A DNA stretch of 64,000 bases from Oscillospiraceae bacterium NTUH-002-81 (GTDB lineage Bacteria > Bacillota > Clostridia > Lachnospirales > Lachnospiraceae). The DNA lies in the NCBI GenBank assembly GCA_032620915.1, contig CP136052.1, positions 1,092,501 through 1,156,500 on the forward strand. Direction: 5' to 3'. Positions 17,625 to 25,396 of this stretch are shown piece by piece. The translations under genes and the position numbers were made by a program. Each line of letters begins with the position of its first letter. The stretch's first letter is position 1. The notes below the pieces were generated by a model. It was not told where the DNA came from and searched no databases. It saw only the letters and a program-made list of their open reading frames with translations.

Positions 17625-18962
17625 ATGGCTATGAAAAGAGAGTACGGCGCGGAGCAGCCTTATATCCCTGCCGGGATATTTAAGATCCGTATTCCGTTCG
17701 TACATTACAGATGGGAGATTTCCGAGTGCTTGCAGGCTATTCTGATGTGTGCAACATGTCTTGGAGCTATCCCTACTCTGCAGGAGGTTATGGGTGTTGA
17801 CTACAACGTTGCTTGGTCCATGGTTATCATCAACGGTTTCTTCTATTCCATGCACTCCCTGCTGGGTGACCCGGTGGTTCCTGGTTGGATCACACCGTCT
17901 ATCCCGCTGACAACTGCGTTCCTGACCATGTATGAGATGGGCGTTGAAAGAAATCAGCATCTGATTGCTCTGCAGTTAGAGGTTGGTATTATCTTCCTGG
18001 TTATGGGTATCACTGGTCTGGCTGAGAAAGTTATCAACTGGATCCCTGCTTCTCTGAAAGCTGGTATTCTGGTAGGTGCTGGTATCTCCGCTATCGCTGG
18101 TGAGTTCAAAGAGGGCGGAAGATTTAACCTGTATCCGATCACTGTTGGTGTTGGTTCACTGGTTGCTTACTTCCTGCTGTTCTCTGCAATGTTCAAGAAA
18201 TGGATGTTCAAGTATAAATGGGCTAAGATGCTTGGTAACTTCGGAATGCTTCCGGCTATCATCCTTGCCGTTATCATTGGACCTGTGACAGGAGAGCTTC
18301 CTGCTCCGAACCTGGTACTTGGTTCTATCATCAAGATTCCGGATTTCGGTGCTATCATCAATGCACTGTCTCCTCTTGGACCGACAGGCTTCCCGGGAGT
18401 CAGCGTATTCCTTACCTGTATCCCGACAGCTATCTCCATTTACATTATCGCATTCGGTGACTTCGTATCTTCCAAGGCTCTGATCGATGAGGCACATGAG
18501 GTACGTCAGGACGAGTACATTGACTTCAATGCTAACCGTTCCAACCTGATTTGCGCACTGAGAAATATTGTTCAGTCCTTTATCGCTCCTTACGTTGCAA
18601 TGTGCGGACCTCTGTGGGCAGCAGTTACAGCAGCAGTTGCAGAGCGTTATAAGAAGGGTAGAGAAGAGATGGATTCCATCTTCTCCGGAGTTGGTACTTT
18701 CCGTTGGATGACCTTCATCTGTGTAGCATTAGTTCCGGTAGCTTCCTTCGTACAGCCGATCCTTCCGGCAGCCCTTTCCCTTACACTTATCGTTCAGGGT
18801 TATGTATGCGGCCGTATCGGTGTAGATGAGATGAAGACACCTGAGGATAAGGCAATCGGTATCGTAGTTGCTTCTATCCTGTACCTGAAGGGTTCTGCTT
18901 GGGGCCTTGCAGTAGGTATCATCCTGTACGTTCTGGTTTGCCTTGGTGGCGAAGAGAAATAA
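17625..18962 (+). CDS. multi-pass permease, possibly SLC23/SLC26-like; candidate 4-hydroxybutyrate transporter
   Basis: A 445-aa integral membrane protein with about 12 hydrophobic segments and short loops. Gly-rich helices such as LKAGILVGAGISAIAGEF and segments like ECLQAILMCATCLGAIPTLQEVMG resemble the purine/sulfate permease superfamily, but I do not recognise a defined family. It is monocistronic, transcribed from a sigma-54 promoter and followed by a terminator. It lies between genes for 4-hydroxybutyrate metabolism that share the same promoter type. Uptake of 4-hydroxybutyrate or a related short carboxylate is the natural inference, not something the sequence proves. Confidence 0.65.
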   Translation: MAMKREYGAEQPYIPAGIFKIRIPFVHYRWEISECLQAILMCATCLGAIPTLQEVMGVDYNVAWSMVIINGFFYSMHSLLGDPVVPGWITPSIPLTTAFLTMYEMGVERNQHLIALQLEVGIIFLVMGITGLAEKVINWIPASLKAGILVGAGISAIAGEFKEGGRFNLYPITVGVGSLVAYFLLFSAMFKKWMFKYKWAKMLGNFGMLPAIILAVIIGPVTGELPAPNLVLGSIIKIPDFGAIINALSPLGPTGFPGVSVFLTCIPTAISIYIIAFGDFVSSKALIDEAHEVRQDEYIDFNANRSNLICALRNIVQSFIAPYVAMCGPLWAAVTAAVAERYKKGREEMDSIFSGVGTFRWMTFICVALVPVASFVQPILPAALSLTLIVQGYVCGRIGVDEMKTPEDKAIGIVVASILYLKGSAWGLAVGIILYVLVCLGGEEK

Positions 18963-19088
18963 TTTTCAGGACACAATATTGAAAGTGTTTATGAGCCGTA
19001 TTTGTATGGATACAGTCCATAAGAAATACATAATTTGTTAGTTAGGTAATCATGCATGTATTATAAATAACTGGCAATGCTGGAAAAA

Positions 19089-19121
19089 GGGTCGCCCCTG
19101 TGTGGGAGCGGCTCTTTTTTT
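19089..19121 (+). terminator. terminator after the permease gene
   Basis: GGGTCGC (19089-19095) pairs with GCGGCTC (19108-19114), with an inner CCC/GGG helix. Seven T residues follow. Confidence 0.8.
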
Positions 19122-19721
19122 GCACCTTAATCAACCGGAAGAGGGCAGAGCTTTTTATAGGTGAGGCAGAATGGAAAGTGCATGGAAAGCGCAGCAGCGA
19201 CAGAGAGAACGTTGCTCTGGAGAGCGTGTTGCCCTGAAAAGGGTTGTCCTGGTGGGAAGAATAATGCGGTAGGGAAGGCTGTGTTATGGGGAGTATGCAG
19301 CGGAAGCGAGGTTGAAAATATCCTCTGGCTGGGAATGAGGGGGGGTAGGTAAAGGCAGATGGAGGCAGATGGAAGCGGAGAAAATGGATGGTAACTGTAG
19401 GCGAAGGGGATAGAAATAGATGAAAAAATGAGGATCGTGTTATATCTGACACGTTGTTGACATGGGAAATTTAAAAATGACACATGCCTGTAACTGCGTA
19501 TATAAAGAAATCAGAGATAATATGTATCAGACATGGAAGAGTACATGTAGATATATAAAATAGAAATAAAGAGAAATTAGAAGGTGTACAGGTGATATAT
19601 ATAAGACGTACAGGAGGTGTATAAAAGATACACAGAAGATGCATGAAGGGCACAGGAAAGAGAGGATAAAAAAGAATGCCGGGGGATGGCAGAAGACAGA
19701 GGATGATCTAAAAGACAATGC
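19122..19721. other. 600-bp stretch without a recognisable gene
   Basis: Between the permease terminator and the CoA-transferase terminator. It is purine-rich on the + strand and pyrimidine-rich on the - strand, AT-rich toward 19450-19660, with loose repetition of GTACAGG/GTATAAAAG-like units near 19580-19640. Short open frames exist but none has a ribosome site or a protein-like composition. I see nothing definite in it. Confidence 0.6.
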
Positions 19722-19752
19722 AAAAGGGGCAGGATCCTGAAAATCCTGCCCC
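19722..19752 (-). terminator. terminator of the CoA-transferase operon
   Basis: On the - strand GGGGCAGGAT pairs with ATCCTGCCCC (19726-19735 with 19743-19752) across a 7-nt loop. TTTT follows. Confidence 0.85.
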
Positions 19753-19781
19753 AATCAAAAATTCTTGAAAGGATGAAAATA

Positions 19782-21089
19782 TTAATATTTCTCAGCGAAT
19801 CTCTTCTCGAACTCAACTGCAAGGTCATCTCTGAACTGCGGAGCAGCCAGGCCGATGAGCTGACGAGCTCTTTCTCTCAGGGTTCTGCCCTTCATCTTGG
19901 CAATACCATACTCGGTTACGATGTAATCAACATCACATCTGGATGTGGTAACCGGGGATCCCTCTGTCAGGAACGGAACGATCTTAGAGATTGTGCCGCC
20001 TTTAGCGGTAGCCGGGAATGCAAGGATTGCACGGCCGCCCTTGGAATAAGCAGCGCCACGGATGAAGTCAACCTGTCCGCCGATGCCGGAGAACTGCTTC
20101 AGGCCCATAGCCTCTGCGCAAACCTGACCCTGTAAATCAACCTGCAGGGCAGCGTTGATGGATACCATATTGTCGTTCTGGCCGATAACCATCGGGTTAT
20201 TTACGAAGTCTACAGGCATCATCTCGATAACCGGGTTGTCATCTGCAAACTCATACAGCTTCTGGGTTCCCATCAGGAAGGTGATAACCATCTTGTCTTT
20301 GTGGAAGTTCTTTGCCTTACAGGTGATAATGCCTTTCTCGTACAGATCTACCACGCCATCGGATACCATCTCTGAATGGATACCAAGATCTTTCTTGCCG
20401 CCAAGGAAGGTAAGAACAGCATCCGGAATAGAGCCGATGCCTAACTGTAAGCAGTCGCCGTCTTTGATCAGGGAAGCAACCTTCTCACCGATGGCTTTCT
20501 CGGTGTCACCAATCTTTGCGATCGGGAGTGCCGGGATCGGAGCGTCATCCTCAACGATAACGTCGATGTTGTCTACATGGATAAAGTTGTCGCCCATTGC
20601 ACGGGGCATATTCGGGTTAACAACAGCGACCACCTTGGTCTTCGGGCACTCTGCAGCCGGCTTTGTATAGTCACAGGAAGTACCGAAGCTGCAGAAACCG
20701 TTCTTATCCGGTTTGGATACGGTACAGAACAGAACGTCTGCTGCGTAGTCGGTTGTAAATAACTCGGGTACCTGATAGAAGAAGCAGGGAGTGAAGTTAC
20801 CGCGTCCGCTGTTTACCACGTCTCTGGTGGATCCGCCAAGAAAGACAGGATTTACATCGAAATGTTTTTCCATGCCGGGCTCGCCATATTTGCCGTGGCC
20901 CATAGCTACCATCTGATGGATCTTGATGTCGTGAAGATCAGCAGCTACAGCATAGTCAACCATTTTGTCGATCAGTGCTACCGGCTCACCAACTGCATGT
21001 GCGATGATGACCGTATCTCCGGATTTTACAACTTTTGCTGCTTCATCCATAGAAGTAAGTTTAGAAGCGTAAGTTTCTTTCCAACCCAT
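19782..21089 (-). CDS. abfT: 4-hydroxybutyrate CoA-transferase
   Basis: A 435-aa member of the acetyl-CoA hydrolase/transferase family. It would move CoA from acetyl-CoA or butyryl-CoA to 4-hydroxybutyrate. The N-terminus GWKETYASKLTSMDEAAKVV, followed by KSGDTVIIAHAVGEP, is typical of AbfT-like enzymes. LQLGIGSIPDAVLTFL (about 217-232) is the CoA-binding glycine block, and GIHSEMVSDGVVDLYEKG contains the expected active-site Glu. The start at MGWKETY follows TAAGGAGGA; a longer upstream extension has no ribosome site. It lies 127 bp downstream of abfD on the same strand and shares its sigma-54 promoter. A butyrate-specific CoA-transferase is the main alternative. Confidence 0.87.
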   Translation of the reverse strand: MGWKETYASKLTSMDEAAKVVKSGDTVIIAHAVGEPVALIDKMVDYAVAADLHDIKIHQMVAMGHGKYGEPGMEKHFDVNPVFLGGSTRDVVNSGRGNFTPCFFYQVPELFTTDYAADVLFCTVSKPDKNGFCSFGTSCDYTKPAAECPKTKVVAVVNPNMPRAMGDNFIHVDNIDVIVEDDAPIPALPIAKIGDTEKAIGEKVASLIKDGDCLQLGIGSIPDAVLTFLGGKKDLGIHSEMVSDGVVDLYEKGIITCKAKNFHKDKMVITFLMGTQKLYEFADDNPVIEMMPVDFVNNPMVIGQNDNMVSINAALQVDLQGQVCAEAMGLKQFSGIGGQVDFIRGAAYSKGGRAILAFPATAKGGTISKIVPFLTEGSPVTTSRCDVDYIVTEYGIAKMKGRTLRERARQLIGLAAPQFRDDLAVEFEKRFAEKY

Positions 21090-21150
21090 TTTAAATATCC
21101 TCCTTAAGAATGTAAAATGATTTATTGAGAAAATTCTCTCTAATTTAAAA

Positions 21151-21180
21151 CTTTGTGGGACAGAAGCCTGCCCCACAAAG
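21151..21180 (-). terminator. intercistronic hairpin between abfD and abfT
   Basis: CTTTGTGGG pairs perfectly with CCCACAAAG (21151-21159 with 21172-21180). On the - strand a short T-rich tract (GTTTTAAATT) follows. It is probably a partial terminator that lets some transcription into abfT, or a 3'-end stabiliser for abfD RNA. Confidence 0.55.
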
Positions 21181-21216
21181 CCTAAATTGCCTTAACAGCC
21201 AATATATGCTTGTTAA

Positions 21217-22665
21217 TTATTCGCTGATCTTAGCGATTGCTTTAGCAAGCTCTTTCTTCATAGCGATGTTGCCCTGACGGGAGATCATGATTCTCTGTGC
21301 CTGCGGGGATCCAGCGCCGTGCATGGACTCTGTTCTGTAACCAACAGCAGCAGTACCAAGAGTTAAGTTCTCAACCAGTCTCAGAGCACGCAGTCTGTTC
21401 TCTGTGGAAACAGAAGCAACGCCTCTGAAGTATTTCTCAACCAGCGGTCCAGTTACCTCGCCCTTAAGGTCTTTCTCGGACGGAGCAGTAACCATAAGTC
21501 CACCAGCGATATCCTCAGCCAGACGAGCGATCTCGTAAGGGAATCTGGTTACGTTCTGCTTACAAACGTTAGCAAGTAACAGGTCGATCAGGTAGTTACC
21601 AGACTCGGTAGGTTTGCCCTCTGCGGAGCAAGCGATACCACAGCAGTACAGGGTCTCATTCAGGTGAGTCATCTCGATGAGCTTATCTTTGATATGAGAA
21701 GCCTTCTGAGCGCCGTTGTAGTCTGCGCAAAGAGCAGCAGCACCGATCAGGACATCGCCTACACCAACTTTACATCCGCCATAGGACTGTCTGTGGTAAC
21801 CAGCGAATCTCTCAACGAGCATACCAGCGAACTCATTCTCACCAGCCATGAAGATTCTGTCGTTCGGAACGAATACGTTATCGAATACAACCAGAGCCTC
21901 AACGCCACCGAACTCGGAGTTACCTGTATCCATCGGAGCGCCCTCAAGTTTTCTTGTATCGCAGGACTGACGGCCGATGATCATTGTGATGCCCTCAGCA
22001 TCTGTCGGTACTGCGAAGGATACTGCGTAATCCTTGTCATCAGGACCCATAGCGATGGTAGGCATTACGATAACTTCCTGAGAGTTGATGATACCGGTCT
22101 GGTGAGCCTTAGCACCCTTAACTACGATACCGTCTGCTCTTCTCTCAACGATATGCAGATACAGATCAGGATCAGCCTGAGCGTGCGGAGCAAGTCCTCT
22201 GTCACCCTTAGGGTCTGTCATAGCGCCGTCAACGGTTAAGTCAGCGTCCTGAACATATTTAACGAATTTCTTGAAGTTCTCATGATAATGTGTGCCATAC
22301 TTCTTGTCGATCTCATAAGTTGTGGACCACTCAGCGTTGAAAGCGTCCATACCTACGCATCTCTGGAAACAGGCAGCTGTCTTCTGACCGCAAAGTCTCT
22401 GCATTTTAACTTTGTTTACCAGGTCAGTAGCGTTTCTGTGGATGTTTGTGAAACGGTTAACCTTTCTTCCGTCATCAAGAGTAACGGTCATCAGGTCTTC
22501 GTACTCGGGCATCTGAGCTAAATCATATGTAGCCTTTACGGAGTTCAAAGAGGGACGTAAAATCGGGTTGTCAACCACGTTCTCAACCTTCTCACCAAAC
22601 ATGTAAACGTTCAGTTTCATTTTACGCATGCTTTCTACATACTGTTCTCCTGTCATTAATGCCAT
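21217..22665 (-). CDS. abfD: 4-hydroxybutyryl-CoA dehydratase / vinylacetyl-CoA isomerase
   Basis: A 482-aa oxygen-sensitive FAD and [4Fe-4S] enzyme that converts 4-hydroxybutyryl-CoA to crotonyl-CoA. The cluster ligands known from Clostridium aminobutyricum AbfD are present: Cys99 and Cys103 in CGQKTAACFQRCVG, and His near 291 and Cys near 298 in GYHRQSYGGCKVGVGD. The family blocks TDPKGDRGLAPHAQADPDLY and GAKAHQTGIINSQE also match. The start at MALMTGEQ (22665) is chosen over an ATG nine bases upstream because GGAAGG is then correctly spaced, and it puts the first two cysteines at their literature numbers. It is first gene of a sigma-54 operon with abfT. Confidence 0.95.
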   Translation of the reverse strand: MALMTGEQYVESMRKMKLNVYMFGEKVENVVDNPILRPSLNSVKATYDLAQMPEYEDLMTVTLDDGRKVNRFTNIHRNATDLVNKVKMQRLCGQKTAACFQRCVGMDAFNAEWSTTYEIDKKYGTHYHENFKKFVKYVQDADLTVDGAMTDPKGDRGLAPHAQADPDLYLHIVERRADGIVVKGAKAHQTGIINSQEVIVMPTIAMGPDDKDYAVSFAVPTDAEGITMIIGRQSCDTRKLEGAPMDTGNSEFGGVEALVVFDNVFVPNDRIFMAGENEFAGMLVERFAGYHRQSYGGCKVGVGDVLIGAAALCADYNGAQKASHIKDKLIEMTHLNETLYCCGIACSAEGKPTESGNYLIDLLLANVCKQNVTRFPYEIARLAEDIAGGLMVTAPSEKDLKGEVTGPLVEKYFRGVASVSTENRLRALRLVENLTLGTAAVGYRTESMHGAGSPQAQRIMISRQGNIAMKKELAKAIAKISE

Positions 22666-22749
22666 AATTCTCATCCTTCCTTTTCTTTTAGAATTTTTAT
22701 GGATTGTTTAGTAAAAGTACATATCGTACTCTTTCTAATCTTTTAATAC

Positions 22750-22766
22750 AGCAAATCGCGTGCCAA
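22750..22766 (-). promoter_or_regulatory. sigma-54 promoter of abfD-abfT
   Basis: On the - strand: TTGGCACGCGATTTGCT, a full match to TTGGCAC-N5-TTGCT with GG-N10-GC spacing. The predicted start lies about 70 nt before abfD. Confidence 0.95.
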
Positions 22767-22840
22767 AGTTGTCTGAATTGTAAAAAGCGTGATATTCAGG
22801 GATTTTGTATTTTGTCACATTTGTATAAATGAAACAGATA

Positions 22841-22883
22841 CGGCCATGTTGCAAAAATGCATTGCACATTCGCAACATGGCCG
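22841..22883. promoter_or_regulatory. 12-bp inverted repeat enclosing two tandem activator-site candidates
   Basis: CGGCCATGTTGC (22841-22852) and GCAACATGGCCG (22872-22883) are perfect inverted repeats. Between and overlapping them lie TTGCAAAAATGCAT (22849-22862) and TTGCACATTCGCAA (22862-22875), each one mismatch from TTGCA-N4-TGCAA. The pair sits 83-125 bp upstream of the abfD promoter, a usual distance for enhancer sites. The same hairpin lies 8 bp after the regulator gene and may also act at that transcript's 3' end, although no T tract follows on that strand. Confidence 0.65.
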
Positions 22884-22890
22884 TTCGACA

Positions 22891-24336
22891 TTATTTTTCC
22901 AGATCAATCATATATTTCTTTCGTTTCCGCACAAAGGTGGAGGGATCCATTCCCAGGCTTTCCGCGGCATCCCGGACGTTGCCGTACTTCTCATAGGCGA
23001 GACTGATGTACTCCAGCTCGATCTGCTCGATCATTTTCTTCAGGTTCGTTGTCTCCGTGGGCAGCTTCGTGTGGATCACCGGTTTTTTCTCCTGCTGGAT
23101 AAACGGCAGATCCTCGGAGGTGATATGGTCGTCGTTGCTGATGATCATGGCCCGCTCGACGATATTTTTCAGTTCCCGGATATTGCCGGGCCAGTTGTAA
23201 CTCTGGATGAACTGCAGTGCCAGGGGTGTGAACACTTTCTGGAAGCTGTACTTCTTATTAAATGTAGTCATAAAAAGATCCAGCAGCGGCAGAATATCGT
23301 CCGGACGCTCCCGCAGGGGCGGAATCGTGATGGGAAATACCATGAGGCGGTAGTACAGATCCTCTCGGAACGTCTTGTCGGCCACCATCTCTTCCAGATT
23401 CCGGTTGGTAGCGGCAATGACCCGGACGTCCACCTTGATGGGGGATGTGCCGCCGATGCGCTCGATTTCCTGCTCCTGGAGGACACGCAGCAGCTTTACC
23501 TGCATATCCAGTGGAAGCTCGCCGATCTCGTCCAGGAAGATGGTGCCTTTGTCTGCCACCTCAAACAGACCGATTTTTCCATTGCGGTTTGCACCGGTGA
23601 AGGCACCCTTCTCGTAACCGAACAGTTCGCTCTCCACCAGACTGGGGGAAATGGCGCCACAGTTCACTTTGATGAAGGGTTTGTCTTTGCGGGAACTGTT
23701 CTGATAAATATATTTGGCGAACATTTCTTTGCCGACGCCGGTTTCTCCGAAGAGGATAACGGTGGTATCCAGTGCGGCTACCTTGTTGGCCAGGTGGAGC
23801 ACAGCAAGGGAGTTCTCGTCCACACATACCAGATCTTCAGAGGTGTGGCTGAGCTTTTCCCGGATGCTTTCCAGTTCATCCGGGTTGCGGGGAGAGCGCA
23901 TCTTACTGCGGGCGACCTCTTCCTTCAGATTGTAAATCTCTGTCAGATCCCGGACATTGGTGACAACCATGGTAATATTGTCTTCTTTGTCAAAGACAGG
24001 GGAACTGGTGATCAGTGCCTTCTTGCCGGTCTTGAACTGCTGATGCAGGGTAACCGGGTGGCGCTTCTGAATGGCCAAAAGAGAACCGGACACGGAAATA
24101 ATGTTCTGTTTCATCAGATCCCGCATATTACAGCCTATGACTTCCGAACGCTTCAGCCCGGTGATCAGCTCATAGGCCTTGTTGACCTTGATCGTATTTG
24201 CATCACCATCAGTAATATAAATTCCATCAAAAGAGTTCTCGATGACCGCATCCAGCTTGTCATTGGCCTCCTGTAGATTATGAAAAATATTCAGCGTAGT
24301 AGGTTTGTTGTTATCTGAAATGGTGGGGGTACTCAA
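22891..24336 (-). CDS. sigma-54-dependent transcriptional activator (PAS, AAA+, Fis HTH)
   Basis: A 481-aa enhancer-binding protein. A PAS domain occupies roughly residues 20-130 (VIENSFDGIYITDGDANTI). The AAA+ domain has Walker A GETGVGKEMFAK, the sigma-54-contact loop GAFTGA in FGYEKGAFTGANRNG, and Walker B GTIFLDEIGELPLD. The C-terminus is a Fis-type helix-turn-helix (YGNVRDAAESLGMDPSTFVR). The PAS domain suggests a small-molecule or redox signal rather than phosphorylation. The start is a TTG at 24336, set by TAGGAGGA 8 bp upstream; a longer frame would run through that site. It is divergent from the nifU-bcd-etf operon and is the obvious activator for the four sigma-54 promoters nearby. 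Confidence 0.93.
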   Translation of the reverse strand: MSTPTISDNNKPTTLNIFHNLQEANDKLDAVIENSFDGIYITDGDANTIKVNKAYELITGLKRSEVIGCNMRDLMKQNIISVSGSLLAIQKRHPVTLHQQFKTGKKALITSSPVFDKEDNITMVVTNVRDLTEIYNLKEEVARSKMRSPRNPDELESIREKLSHTSEDLVCVDENSLAVLHLANKVAALDTTVILFGETGVGKEMFAKYIYQNSSRKDKPFIKVNCGAISPSLVESELFGYEKGAFTGANRNGKIGLFEVADKGTIFLDEIGELPLDMQVKLLRVLQEQEIERIGGTSPIKVDVRVIAATNRNLEEMVADKTFREDLYYRLMVFPITIPPLRERPDDILPLLDLFMTTFNKKYSFQKVFTPLALQFIQSYNWPGNIRELKNIVERAMIISNDDHITSEDLPFIQQEKKPVIHTKLPTETTNLKKMIEQIELEYISLAYEKYGNVRDAAESLGMDPSTFVRKRKKYMIDLEK

Positions 24337-24452
24337 AAGGTGTTTCCTCCTATTATATTTAGATACCGGGACCATACCGGAAACGCGATGCGTTTGCGCA
24401 GGAGTAATACACAGGTATCTTTTTTATGGTAAATCATAAAGATTTTATTATA

Positions 24453-24481
24453 TTTATAGTACCATGTTTAAACGCTGAAAA
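24453..24481 (-). promoter_or_regulatory. possible sigma-70-type promoter of the activator gene
   Basis: On the - strand TTTTCA and TATAAA are separated by 17 bp, about 115 bp before the TTG start. The match is moderate. Confidence 0.4.
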
Positions 24482-24491
24482 CAACGATTGT

Positions 24492-24505
24492 TTGCAGGTT
24501 TGCAA
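24492..24505. promoter_or_regulatory. candidate activator site, perfect TTGCA-N4-TGCAA
   Basis: TTGCAGGTTTGCAA lies 39 bp upstream of the sigma-54 promoter of the nifU-like operon and just upstream of the activator's own candidate promoter, so it could serve activation and autoregulation. Confidence 0.65.
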
Positions 24506-24544
24506 CGATTTTTACAGGCATTTTTTGTGAAAAAATTGACGTTT

Positions 24545-24561
24545 ATGGCATGAAATTTGCT
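24545..24561 (+). promoter_or_regulatory. sigma-54 promoter of the nifU-like/CGGC/bcd2-etfBA2 operon
   Basis: ATGGCATGAAATTTGCT has the invariant GG and GC doublets with 10 bp between them and a consensus TTTGCT -12 block. The predicted start near 24573 leaves a 30-nt leader before the first gene. Confidence 0.85.
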
Positions 24562-24602
24562 CTATATTAGTTACAGTGGAGTATGTGGAGGTGAGAGTAA
24601 TT

Positions 24603-24887
24603 ATGGAAATGATCGATAAGATTGAAAAATTATTAGATGAGAAGGTTCGCCCTTCCCTGCATGCCCATGGCGGCGATGTGGTCATCAAAAGCTATGAGGA
24701 CGGCGTACTGAAGGTGAAGATGATCGGAAAATGTTCCGGATGTCCTTCCGCCCATGCAACCAACGAGGAGCTGATTTCCGCAGAGGTAAGAGACGCATTC
24801 CCGGAAGTGGAGGATGTCATCCTTGTGGAAGAGGTCAGCCAGGATCTGATCGACATGGCTTACAAAATTTTAAATCACGAGGTATAA
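24603..24887 (+). CDS. NifU C-terminal domain protein (Fe-S scaffold)
   Basis: A 94-aa protein consisting of one NifU-like domain with the cluster-binding CxxC in GKCSGCPSAHATNEE and the motif RPSLHAHGGDVVIKSYEDG. Such domains assemble or carry [4Fe-4S] clusters. The start at MEMIDKIEK follows GGAGGTGA; an upstream GTG would overlap the ribosome site. As first gene of a sigma-54 operon next to abfD, it may help supply the cluster of the dehydratase; this is inference from position. Confidence 0.88.
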   Translation: MEMIDKIEKLLDEKVRPSLHAHGGDVVIKSYEDGVLKVKMIGKCSGCPSAHATNEELISAEVRDAFPEVEDVILVEEVSQDLIDMAYKILNHEV

Positions 24888-24892
24888 CACGA

Positions 24893-25330
24893 ATGAAGGT
24901 GGGAATCAAGTATTGCGGCGGCTGTAATCCGAGATATGACCGGGTGGCTGCAGTAAACCAGCTGAAAAGGGAGTTCCCGCAGGTGGAATTCGTGTCAGCC
25001 TCCGGGAATCCGGACTGTGATATCGTGTTCGTTGTGTGCGGCTGCTTTGCGGCGTGTGCCGATCGGACAGGCCTTCAGGCGAAGGATGAGATGATCACAG
25101 TGTGGCAGCTGTCAGATGTGGACAAGGCAAGACAGAAGTTAAGGTCTGTCTGTCCGGACTGGCAGGAGGTGACATTAGAGGATTCTGCACTGTCGGCGGG
25201 CATCACCCAGACAGAGGAAGCCAAGGCTGCATGGGAGGTTCAGAAGGAATCCCTGGCCCGGGCGGACAAGGCAGAACAGGAAGAGGCGGCACGCTGGATG
25301 CGTATGGTAATGCCGCTGTCCGGCAAATAA
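24893..25330 (+). CDS. small cysteine-rich protein with CGGC motif, function unknown
   Basis: A 145-aa protein I cannot assign to a characterised family. It begins MKVGIKYCGGCNPRYDR, has DIVFVVCGCFAACADR at about residues 42-57, and ends in an acidic, Ala-rich, helical tail. The paired CGGC and CGCFAAC motifs suggest metal or Fe-S binding or thiol chemistry. It is encoded 5 bp after the NifU-like gene and 66 bp before bcd2, under the same sigma-54 promoter, so a role in cofactor supply or electron transfer for the 4-hydroxybutyrate route is possible. Confidence 0.8.
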   Translation: MKVGIKYCGGCNPRYDRVAAVNQLKREFPQVEFVSASGNPDCDIVFVVCGCFAACADRTGLQAKDEMITVWQLSDVDKARQKLRSVCPDWQEVTLEDSALSAGITQTEEAKAAWEVQKESLARADKAEQEEAARWMRMVMPLSGK

Positions 25331-25342
25331 CGAATCAGGCAA

Positions 25343-25360
25343 GAGGGCATCCATGCCCTC
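25343..25360 (+). other. intercistronic hairpin before bcd copy 2
   Basis: GAGGGCAT and ATGCCCTC form a perfect 8-bp stem with a 2-nt loop. There is no T tract, so it is more likely an RNA-processing or stability element. It lies just outside the duplicated block. Confidence 0.5.
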
Positions 25361-25396
25361 CTGTTGATGATATTTTTAAGTATGGAGGAGTAAAAA

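Noticed and set aside
19122..19721. Possible small genes or a mobile-element remnant in the gap after the permease
   Set aside because: No transposase-like frame, terminal repeats or ribosome sites could be supported.
22789..24276. 495-aa frame opposite the sigma-54 activator
   Set aside because: Antisense to a well-supported AAA+ activator with all expected motifs.
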